Positions 20,379-32,100 of a stretch of 64,000 bases of DNA are shown here, piece by piece. The stretch spans positions 20,125,167 to 20,189,166 of the forward strand of contig OX421500.1 in assembly GCA_949126835.1 (NCBI GenBank). Reading direction: 5' to 3'. The notes under the pieces are model-generated. The model was not told the origin of the DNA and did no database searches. It was given only the letters and a program-made list of their open reading frames with translations. The translations under genes were made by a program, and so were the position numbers. The DNA comes from Anisus vortex (taxonomy: Eukaryota > Mollusca > Gastropoda > Planorbidae). Position 1 is the first letter of the stretch, and every line of letters begins with the position of its first letter.

Positions 20379-21304
20379 CCACTGGGACGCTATAGAGGCT
20401 TGTGAGGGCCCTGATCATCCATGTCTTTCTTTTTCTTTTATGTTTAAAATAGGATTATTCTTTTCTTTGTCCGCCAGGCATTTTCCTGAAGTTGTAAATG
20501 TTATAACTTTAAAGACTGTATAAATTACTTACCAACTCGACTAAGCAATTAACAATATAACTTTTAATGTATTCCATAGCTTTAATAGTACCCTAATTGT
20601 TTAATTTATTGGTAAGGGCTAAATCACCTTGGACTCTTTCAAACATAATATAAACTTTCAAACTAATCTTACCCATTTATTTATTTACACTACAATCAAA
20701 CATTTCAAAAAGAAAATAAATTAAAACATAAATTAAATACACATTAAAACGATAAAAAAATAAATATATTGGTAGTAGCTTTAAGATTTTCCCATTTCAA
20801 AAACATAAACTATCAAGTATCAAGTTTATCCATGAATATAATTAACTAGAAATAGCCCATGGTAAATCAAGGAGAAAATGTGTCTTTTTTTCTATTTGGC
20901 CAGCTTTTATGAATTGTGGGTCCTAAGTATAGAATATAATGAGATCAGATTGAGCAAGATAAATTTTATAAATCACATTAAACTTACAGTCCTTTTTCTG
21001 TCATTAAAAAATCCTTTATTATATTAACCTGAAATAATTGTTTATTTATGGTATAACAATATCTACTGTAGGGTAATTGACGCACCATCATCCCATCCAG
21101 CTGAAACTTGACACATATAAGATTTAATCGATGTCATTTAAAACACGTTCTACCTACCCCTGCCCCCTCTCCCAAGCCATTTTTTTTCATTTCATTCGGT
21201 GCACATGACAGTTTCTATCTTTTATATAAGTATTCTTTGTTATCAATTATGTATTTTGTTTTTAAAAGCAAGTCCTTGAGGGAATAAATTTTTTAAATAT
21301 ATTT

Positions 21305-21450
21305 AGTAGCTCATCTTATATATTACAGACGCTCCTACTGTACAGAAGTTTAAGGTGTCCCCTACTCTTATCCTCTAATCCTGGATCGAGTCTTGTCTTG
21401 CATTTTTAATGATGCTAGATTGTTAATTTTACTGGTTTCTTTAGTGTAGT
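21305..21450 (+). repeat. Short interspersed repeat, copy 2 of 3
   Basis: Starts 'tatattacagacgctcc' and continues with 'gagtcttgtcttgcattttt' and 'ttactggtttct', parallel to 17945-18040. Confidence 0.55.
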
Positions 21451-22207
21451 ATGTTTTTCATGCAATAAGTTAGATAAAAGCATCATCATACCAAAAATCA
21501 ATAGCTAAAAAAAAACTTAAAGGATAAATCGTGAACAGTCAGATAAATTAACAAAATGCATATGCATGGTTTATTATGTACATATATATATATATATATA
21601 CATATATATATCATATAGGGGAGAGAAGGGCACGTTAATACACATTTTACATTTATTTACATTAATTGCAAACCATTATATTTAGAGTGGATATAAATAC
21701 TTTTATTTGTTCCCCTAGGTATCCTGCATCTTTTTATCTACACATTTTATTCATTAGTATATATTTTTAAAGAATATAGCTCTAAAAGCAATGTAAGATA
21801 ATTTGTTATCAACTTGCCCCGTACAGGGGCAAGATGATACACACTATGGGGCAAGTTGATTCATTGAATAAGATTTAATAATAACACTAATACACTGACA
21901 AGTTAACAAAGTAAACAACGCAAAACTTTAATTTTATTGTTTATTTTATTACTTAAACCAATTTCTGGTCAATAAAACTTCTATCGTAGCTCCGTGTTAA
22001 GGCTTTCTTTTACATCTTCGCACCATCTGAAATTACAAACAATTTAAAAAAATGTATGCTTGGTAATTTAATATTTTTAAACTAAATTTTAAAATCACAA
22101 TAATCGTAGAATAATATGATAAAAAATAGTTTAAAAGTAATGTATTTATTTAAACCTTTTTATTAGGCGTCTATATAAGACCTAAGCATTAAACTTAAAC
22201 TCCTAGG

Positions 22208-22208
22208 C

Positions 22209-22280
<72 letters not shown>
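22208..22280. repeat. Compound (TA)n(GA)n microsatellite
   Basis: About 24 bases of TA followed by about 48 of GA with one 'gc' interruption; 0.5 kb upstream of the gene 2 start codon. Confidence 0.95.
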
Positions 22281-22282
<2 letters not shown>

Positions 22283-22771
22283 CAACACAATACATTTTGC
22301 AATAGGTGACGTTTATAAAAGCCGATCACCCCCACCCCCTTCAAACCAAGCATCCTAACTCTCTATTGCTAAAACCAGAGTATACTTATTATGTTGAGAA
22401 ACAGTTAAGATAGGTAATTGATACACATGTATTCTATAATTTCAATTTAATCAATTTTTTACCATATGAGTAAAAAAAAAATGTAAATACAAGATATATC
22501 AAATATTTTTATATATAATTTTATAGAGTAAGTATAAAATTGTATATTACATTTATTTTAAAACTTAAATTTGTACATCTGAAAAAAATAATTCTAATTA
22601 ACTTTTCACAAAGTAAAAAGCGTTTTGTAACTATATATTCCAACAGTTAATATATAAAGGCTCATAATTTATTTTTTTATACAATATTGTTAATATTAAA
22701 CAAAACTTGGCTTATGTCTTTTAACATGATGTATTTATACCAATTGAATTTACAGATAAGTTTGTATCAAC

Positions 22772-23060
22772 ATGGAGGAAGATTTAAAAAATGTTGGCAA
22801 ACGGCATACAATTAATGCTTTAGGTAAAGAAAACGCCAAAGATATCGCAAGATTACCACTAGAAGATGCAAAGAAGATAATTATTACTACATTGGACAAG
22901 TTGAAAGATGAAAAGGATTACCTAGGAGAAAGTTGTCGACAGCTCTTAGATAATTTATTAGATGGCTGCACAGAGCCGTATGGCGGATATAAGAACATTT
23001 TTGAAATAATTAAAGACTTTCATAAAATCGGTGATCTGCTAGCCAAACTAGGTGTTCAAG
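22772..23060 (+). CDS. Gene 2 exon 1 (start codon)
   Basis: The ATG at 22772 is the first in the exon, whose acceptor (tttacag) ends at 22755, so a 5'-UTR exon precedes it. It encodes MEEDLKNVGKRHTINALG, then charged helices to LLAKLGVQ. Donor CAAG/gttagt at 23060 leaves one base, completed by exon 2. The 3' 88 bases are duplicated at 23376-23463. Confidence 0.9.
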
Positions 23061-26000
23061 GTTAGTTTACTTCTTCGAAACATACAGATCATATTTTTAA
23101 TTTAAATTCTTGGCTACTTTTCTCCATTAGACAATATGTAAAGTGTTATACATTTATTGATGATTATGTGAATTTAGTATTAAAATTTAAAACCTGAAAT
23201 GAAATAATTATTTAAGTATATTCGACATACAGAACGGACAAAAACAACACATTCACCCAGAGAAGATAGACGAATATTTGGATCGGGACCGTTTTATTTT
23301 AGTAAACAATCAAATACAAAAATGAAATTATCAAATAAAGCGCAGTTAACATAAAGGTATTATTCTTGAATATGGGAGCCGTTTATCGGATATGAGAATA
23401 TATTTGAAATAATTAAAGACTTTCATAAAATCGGTGATCTGCTAGCCAAACTAGGTCTTCAAGGTTAGTTTACTTCTTCGAAACATACAGATCATATTTT
23501 TAATGGAAATTCCTGGCAACTTTTCTCCATTAGACAATATGTAAAGTGTTATACATTTATTGATGATTATGTGAATTTAGTCTTAAAATTTAAAACCTGA
23601 AATAAAAAAATTTATTATGTATATTCGGCATACAGAACACACATCTCATTGCACACCACAAAAACTACAAATTCACCCAGAGAAGATAGCCGAATATTTG
23701 TATCGGGTGAGTTTTTTTTAGTGAAGATACATATAAAAAAATGAAATTTTCAAATAAAGCGATGTTAAGAAAAAGTATTATAATTGAATTTTGGAATTTT
23801 TAATTGCTTGAATTACAAAAAAAATCAAATTAAAATAGAGAAGGTGTTAATAAATAGGTTACCATTGTTATATCTCGGGCTTCTGACATCCGTCTAGGGC
23901 ATATTTCACTATGAAATAATACTTTCAAGCCACCCAATAATCTAATTATATATTTAAGGTGTGTGTTTATGTTTTTTTTTGTTATATTTATAGTTTGAAT
24001 TATTTAATAAATTGTAATAATAAGTTAATTAAAGAAAACAATCGATAGTTGCATTTATAAAAAATACGATATAATAATATTAGGTAATACAATTTATTAG
24101 TAGCTACCTTTATCAGTTTAAATAAAAAAAATTTTTTTTTATAAATCAGACTAGTCCAAATTGAAAACCGCTTTTTTTTTCAAAAAAGATACTGAAAATA
24201 TATTATAGTATAAATAATAGTATACAATAAGAAATATTTTCAATTCCGCTTTCAATGTCTTGAGCTAGCGTTTCCTTTAGCTGTTTTTTTAAAGCCTGGC
24301 TTCTCAATCTTTAACAGTTTGATTACACTTTTAAGCAGTTTGTCAATCAGATTGGTATTATATAAATTGATTTTTTTCTTGACGTATCAGTGCATCCTTT
24401 TAATCGCAAGAGTATTGCCAAAAAGAAAAAAAGGAAAATAATTTCTTAGACGCTTTATTGATTTACACTATTTTACATAACATACGCTATATAATGGATG
24501 GGGTGAAACAGATCACAGGGGAGCTAGAGCATTAGCACAAATCCACTGCTTGACCATCGCAAATACCCTACATCCACACTAAAATCAGGAACAATCACAT
24601 GGAGGATTAAGCCATGATGAAATAGACTTCATCCTTGTGCTACGATTATTCAAATCTAGCATTAACAAGGTATTTGACTTGGTCAAATTTATCATAATCA
24701 TAATCAAAATTATAATCATTATTATAATCATAATCTTGTTTGAAAAGTTAAAACTGAATTCCAAGTAAAACAACAAAACCTGTCGCATCCGGTTTTATTT
24801 TGATAAACTAAAAGATCCGGAAATGACGGAGAAATTTCAGTCAAAAGTAGGTTGCAAGTTCGTAGCACTGGCCACAATTAACCCATATGTATATAACTTA
24901 ACAAATAACATAAAAGAAGGAATAATTTCATCTACAGAAGGGGGTCATAGGAAGACAACAATCTAAGAAACAGCCATGGGCTACTAACAAAATAATAGAT
25001 TTTTGCGATAAATGAAGAACTTAAAAAAGAGAAAATCAACTAGGTAGCAGCAGATAAGTATAGGCTAATAAATGCAATGATTATGAAACTGATGAATCGA
25101 TAATCAGTGCCGCACATTGGAGTATATTATAGCAGCCGGTATTAGTAAGAAAGGATATGAGACAGGAAACATCACAAAAACACAGCAAAAGCGAGGTTCA
25201 GTAATCGACTACAGGAATGGTCAACTCATTGCTAAAACACAGCAGTACTTAGACGTTGGACGAAATACCGCATCCAAGCTGTATAATTAAAAGACAAACC
25301 CTAAGACCAGCATGCTACAGAACAAATAGGAAAGATATTTGGAAAAAGTATCAGTGCTGCTGATCGAGGTCGAAGAAGCAGTACGGAGTTTAAAGGGGGA
25401 CAAGTCTCCTGGAATCAATAACATTCCTGCTGAACTGTTGAAACATGTGGAAGTAGCAGTTTTTAAAACACTTATAACAATCTGGAAAAATCAAAAATGT
25501 CGAAATGAAGGAACTCGGTGACTTATACAACCACTGGCTAAAACAGGGCATTATAAAACAATGACAGAGCTACAGGATAATCAATCTCATCAGCCACATA
25601 TCAAGGTAATTCTAAACATCAACTTAAATAAACATAAACGTATTTGAAGTCAAGTCACGTAGTTGCACTGTATAAATATCTGAAGTCGAAGAAGAAATAG
25701 TAGTAGAAGAATTGAATTTTGTGTTTAATATAGGCATGTCTAAGTGTAGGTTTGTCTTTCAGTTTGTCCACTTTAGATAATATGACAGAATCGGGTTAGT
25801 CTTATCAGACAATACTATAATTACCTAAAAAAAAGGACACGACTTCTGGCTCTTAAGTCCAGGGCGTAACGATGTTAGGAAATGAACCAGGGGTGGGGCA
25901 TACTATGGTTCTGTCTCGGCGCCAGCCTCCCCACGGCACATTAAAGCTGTGGTGTGCCATGTAAGTCAGGGTACTGTTTCCGCAGCCACATGCACTATTT

Positions 26001-29000
26001 TCTAACATTGTGAAACTCGCCTTGGATTATTATTGTGATGGCTCGCACGTATTCCTGCAATGTCACCCGATAGCACAAATTTCATACGACAGGTATGGCC
26101 ATTAAGGCAGCATGACGCTGCGCTAATTGCTGCCTCCCCACCGAGCCTCTTGGCCTCTCGGGAGTACAACAAGTCTCGGACGCGAATCATGGGATTTCCC
26201 TATGCGTTAGCTTACCGGTTCACTCTTGATGCAAACGTACAAGTAGTTTCCACGTTTCTCCGCTTTGAGGCCCATGGGGATAGAAGTGTACCAGACAATA
26301 TAGAAAACAAAATAGATATGGTTGATGAGATCCCATGCTTTTCTGCCATCCGCTAGATACAGCTCCGCGCAATTGAGTATTAGTCTCTTTTGTAAGCTTC
26401 GCCTCCCAAAATGCCCTTTTTACATCAGCCGTCAGCTGACTATTCTCTCGCCAGCTCTCTTCCGTCTTTCGCATGCTCGCTTTGCATAACCACGTGTTCG
26501 TCCTCCTTGTCGTCCCCTGTATGGTTTGAAAAAAATGCAACCTTCTTCTGAGTCGACATTTCTTCTTTAAACTACTAGCACCTTTCTGTATCTGTATCTG
26601 TATAAATACGTGGCTAAACCCCGTGCGGGTATCGCTTTCCCGGGCAGTGTCGGTAGCCCTGTCTGTAGATGTCCTAGCGAGCTTTGGAATAAATATTTTT
26701 TCTAAGCTCGTTTGGGTCTCTGCTTGTCTTTCTAATATTTATAGTAATTTTGACAGGCAAATGGTCACACCGAACGGCTATCTTAACTTGAAGAAGTTCC
26801 TGTTGAGTAAAAAACCCAGGATATCTGAAGCAAGTAATCCGACAAACGTTACGCTATTGCAAAACTTGTCAAAATGTTTCCCTTTAAGTGTCGGCGTCAG
26901 CATAGCCCCAGTACACGGGGACTATCAGCCCGGGTCCTCGTATAGTCCCTTGTTACTACCCTGGAAGTTCATGAGCTCATGTTTTGCCTTTCAGAGCTTG
27001 CCAACTGGTATTGGGTGCCTTCAAAACCTAATTTATGATTGACTCCTGCCAAGGTAAGGCGACCTCAGGGGACCGGGGTGTGCCTGCCCTATCCCTTGAT
27101 GTTCGTGGGACTTTATTGCTGTAGATATTGCCTTTCCCTAAAATAATTATTAGAATAATCATTTAATTAATTTGATATTTATTTAAAACGTTTGCATTTA
27201 ATTGCAATTGTATTATTTAATATTCAGTGTCACTTCGTACCAATTACAAATTACCGTATACATGTCAGTGACCCAATATATTTTAGGAAATCTTTTATGA
27301 GAAAAGTTAAGAAAAGAGATCGTCTGCTTAAGTTGAGACAGAGCACTAGTAACTACAATGATATGAGATTAAACTTTGAGTATTGTATTTTAAACTTAAT
27401 TCCTTAAAAGAATATAAATTGAATGTGAATTGCAATTTCCTGATTCATCAGAAGATATATGTGTTTGTGTTAATAAATAAAATATTGTTTTAAGTAGAAA
27501 CAACATTGTCACTTGATCATTTGTTCTCAAGTTTGCATTTGACTCGCAAATTGATCGATAATCAACTCTTAACGAATTCATTATAATGAAATTAAAATGT
27601 TATTATGCTTATTACACCAATAATATAGAAGAAAATAAAACACCAACAATGGTACAACTTCGGTACTCCTGCCTCACGAAAAGTAGCTTCTAAAAAATTT
27701 CAACTGAATTTTTTTTTCGCATGGGGCTATTGATAATTGTTTTAATAAGAGCGGCAGACTATTAACAATGAAAAAATATATTTTTTTTCAAAACAATTTA
27801 TCATTTGTATTTTTTTAAATAATAGCCTTGTGACGTCACAGGTCGACCAAACACAATACAACATTATTGTCTGCCGCGCTTCTTTATTAAGACATTATCA
27901 ATAGCTCCACGTACCCAAATTTTCAGTCAGAATTCCTTAGAAGCAATAAAAAAAATCGTATTGCCTAGATCACGACATCTGCACTAGCTCGCCATGTCCA
28001 TGCTTTATTGTATAGCCTACACTTCCTGTATCAAGATATGGCCAGGTTGGCTATGTATAGCCAAATAAAAAAATACAAAGCTAAGCCTAGCCTAGAAACT
28101 AACCGATACTGACCATTAACCATTATTGATAATTGTTTTAATAAGAGCGGCAGACTATTAAAAATGAAAAAATATTTTTTTTTTCAAAACAATTTATCAT
28201 TTGTATTTTTTTTAATAATAGCCTTGTGACGTCACAGGTCGACCAAACACAAAACAACATTATTGTCTGCCGCGCTTCTTTATTAAGACATTATCAATAG
28301 CTCCACGTACCCAAATTTTCAGTCAGAATTCCTTAGAAGCAATAAAAAAAATCGTATTGCCTAGATCACGACATCTGCACTAGCTCGCCATGTCCATGCT
28401 TTATTGTATAGCCTACACTTCCTGTATCAAGATATGGCCAGGTTGGCTATGTATAGCCAAATAAAAAAATACAAAGCTAAGCCTAGCCTAGAAACTAACC
28501 GATACTGACCATTAACAAATACAAAGAAGCCATCCCTTGCCTAGAAACTAACAGATACTGGCTAAAAGCAAAAACAAAAAAAAAAAACTAAACCTATCAT
28601 AAAAACTAACATATCTAGAGGACAAAAAATCTGGTCCGAGAGGCGTGAAGAATATGGGGTGTGTGTTTGTTCGTTTGACATTATGGGATAAAACAAAAAA
28701 AAAAACAAAAACAAAAACAAAAGGACGTAACAAAATTGTTCTCCAAAACATAATTTCCGAAGGAGGTAACTCATGTTAAATTTACAACACACAATTTCGA
28801 AAGGAGGTAATATTTTTAATTAAAAAAATCTCAACTTTCAACATTTCATTTTTTTTAAATCACAAAAATAGAACCGCTCAATAAAACCTTGATTTTCGTA
28901 TTCAGTACAAAATGATCTTTAAATTATTATATGACACTTAGAAAAACTCCGTGAGGCAGTTAAACCAAAGTATAGGCCTAACACTTGCTGTACCAGATTT

Positions 29001-29073
29001 CGTTAAGAAAATATATAAAGAAAAATATATACAAGAAAATATTTAAACGTTCGCTTCGTATCATACGCCCTCC

Positions 29074-29104
<31 letters not shown>

Positions 29105-32100
29105 GGTTCTTTTCACAAAATATTATGTTTAAAACAATTCCAGACTTTAACAAAGTTTCTGAGAAACTATCAAATTAAATGAAAATAATATATTATATAT
29201 TAAATAATGTCATCAAAAATATAACAATATAAATCTAACATATTTGCCATGAAGAGGGTAATTGTAATATCAAATTGTATAGATCTTTTCTTGATTTATG
29301 TTTAGGCATATCATATTTTATGGCTTTTGATGAGCTGTTTGTAAAAATAAAAATAAATATATTAACCTTTTTTGTTACGAATATTGCAGATATCACAGTA
29401 AAGATCTATGAACAAATTAACAGCCCGTCCACAACACTGAATGAACATATTAAGTCAATATGGTTTAAAATGACCTGCTTATGTTACTTTTTTTGTAATG
29501 CAAGCGAGAAACTATGCTCGGTAAGAGGTTTGCTTTGATTAGATAATCAATCATTCACTGGAAATAGGCTCGGATAAAACTCTGGCCACATCAGTATTGT
29601 CCTAATGTGTATATGAATAATGTATTCTAATTCTATATAAATTGTCTTATTGTTGTTGTTGTTTCAATGATTTACTGCAAACATACTTAATCTTAAGCTT
29701 TATGTCTCTATTAGGGTATGCATGAAAATTACTATTCTATATTTATTTTGTTTTCAGATATCAGTTTTTTTTTCGTGTATGGCAAACATATTTTCACTTG
29801 CTAAAACGTATCATATCAATTAATTACAGTATCAAGTAGACGAATTTTTGTTCAGTAATAAGGAGCAGACTATTGTCTGTGGTGCTGCCCCTTGATTACA
29901 TATTAATTTAATCACTAACACTAAGGTTATTGTGTTTGCTTTGTGTTGGGACCATAATATGTTGGTTTCTTAAAAGTGTATTAAGTCAGGTTTGTGTGTG
30001 TTTATGAAGTTTACTACGTGTTGTAGTTTGTATATTGATGGTCATAACTTTTAATGCAGTCTTCACCATTTATGTAGGTAGAAAGAGAGTTTATATTTCA
30101 AATGTATAATTTTGTGGGTTTTTTTTTGGTTTTATTTGGGGTGATGTGGATGGGGTTTTCATATTTTTCTGTTTGATGTAGATTTAAGTGTTTATGTGTA
30201 AAAACGGTCTTGTATTATGTCTGTGTATGTTCTACTCTGATAAGGGGAAGGTGTAGGTAGTTGAGAGGGTGTGTTGAAGGAGGTGTGCGATTTGTTTGAT
30301 GTTGGGGTTGTAGGTGTGTAGTCATTGTCGAGATGTGTTGGGCTCCCCAAGTTTTCTCTGGTTAAGAATAGTTGGTGTGTTGTAAAGGAGCTTTGTGATG
30401 TGTCTGATGTTGGCGATATCAGTCTGCAATCTTGGTCGTATTGTGCAGTTGGGACACATGAGTTTTACCTGGTTGTAGATATTGAGCGATTAGGGGCGCT
30501 GACGTTGGTAGTGACCATAACATTGTCTTATGCAAACTCAAACTTAAACTATATAAAGTCAACAAAACACCTAGTTACCAACTCAATGACTCTTGCAATT
30601 TGAAAGACGCACTAGTAAAAAAAACAGTTTTGTGCTGAAACTACAGAATAGGTCCCGCCTACTAGAAAATCTTTTAGAGGACGACCTCAACACACACTGC
30701 AATAAGATTTTAAATAATATATGCACTGAGACCAGTAAAACAACATTAAGGCACAAAAGAAGATTGAAAAAGGAATGGATTTCAGATGCCACATGGAGCC
30801 TCATAGAACAAAGAAAATAGGCAAAGCGGAAAATGCTCACAAAAAATGGACAACGAAATGCAGAGGCTAGACAGGATTACAAAAGACTCAACATTGGAGT
30901 AAAGCAAAGTGCAAGACAAGAAATAAGAGATTACGTAGACAACATGGCACTAGAGGCACAAGTAGCAGTTGATAAAGGCGATAACTAATCAGTCTACAAA
31001 ATTATTAAGTACCCTACGGGAGGTCTAAGAAGCAAATCGACGACTGTTAAAGATAAAAATGGAAATAGAGATAGACCAGCTCCAGAGGTGTGCAGAACAT
31101 TTTGAAGATATCCTAAATAGAAGGGACCCAGAAACAGAGGCCGAAATCACAAACATGTCTGTTGAGATTGAAGTATCAAAAGGGCCCATTTTGGAACAAG
31201 AAATTGCAGAAACCATCAAACAGACCAAAGGAAACAAGGCGCCTTAAGAGGATAGAGTTACAACAGACATGCTCAGATCCGGCCCAGCACTGTGTGCAAG
31301 AACACTGGTGGAACTCTTTAATAAAATGTGGGTCAAAGAACATGTGTATACCTCATGGAAACGAGGGATTATTGTCAAAGTCCAATAAGGCGACCTAACC
31401 ATATGTGAGAATTGGAGAGGCATAAATCTATTGTCTGCAACAGGAAAACTTGTTTTGTAGAATCCTACTGTTGAGAATGAGAACAGGAATAGAGATAGTC
31501 TTATGTTGGAAGAGCATGCAATAATCAAATCTTTGTCCTGCGCAGCATAGTAAAACAGTCATGGGAATGGAACACCTCTTTGTCCATCAACTACATAGAT
31601 TTTTAAAAAACATTCGATAACATCCACCACCCAACGCTATGGACAATTTAGGAATCATATGGATTCCCAGAAAAAGTCATTAACATCCTGAAAGACATAT
31701 ATACTGGTAACCAGTGCAGTGTACGCCATGAAAACCAACAGAGTGAATGGTTTCAAGTAAAAACAGGTGTTCGACAATGATGTGTGATATCACCTGATAT
31801 CTTCTTAATAGTAATGGACTGGGTCATGAGGAGAGCTACTGCAGACAAACTAAGAGGCCTAGTATGGGAAATAACTTTCCATCTAGAAGACTGCGATTTT
31901 TCAGATGACATAGCTCTGCTATGACTGAGTAGAACAAAGAGCAAGAAGTGTTGGACTAAAGATGAACTCCGGCAATACTTATGAAAGTAAAGACAAGAAG
32001 CTCTCAAAAGGCACATGCCAATGGTGTAGAAGAGATTGACAACTTGAAATACCTTGGCAACTTACTCTCATCTAATGGAAGCATAGACATGGAAATCTCC

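Larger units (their letters stand above)
20380..22755. other. Intergenic DNA upstream of gene 2, no gene found
   Basis: AT-rich. Contains a second copy of the interspersed repeat (21305-21450), a hairpin-forming 'cttgcccc..ggggcaag' motif (21816-21835, with a third 'ggggcaag' at 21849), TA runs at 21582-21615 and a compound TA/GA microsatellite at 22208-22280. A 5'-UTR exon of gene 2 should lie upstream because 22755 is an acceptor, but I cannot place it. Confidence 0.5.
27655..28970. mobile_element. MITE-like non-autonomous DNA element, copy 1
   Basis: Outer 'tgcctcacg' near 27670 is complemented by 'cgtgaggca' near 28950. Its ends align with those of 37651-38753: 'ttctaaaaaatttcaactgaa' against 'ttctaaagaaattttactgaa', 'ggggctattg' against 'ggagctattg', 'atatgacac', and 'ggacgtaacaaa' in the interior. 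No transposase. It contains a 396-bp tandem duplication. Confidence 0.7.

Noticed and set aside
26623..27042. 139-aa + strand ORF
   Set aside because: No domain, no splice partner; lies in the GC-rich repeat-like block.
28548..28792. Hydrophobic minus-strand ORFs suggesting a membrane protein
   Set aside because: They arise from (AAAAAC)n simple repeat translated as F/V/L runs.
30130..30480. Minus-strand LINE in the GT-rich region
   Set aside because: Frames are low-complexity and no endonuclease or RT motif is convincing.
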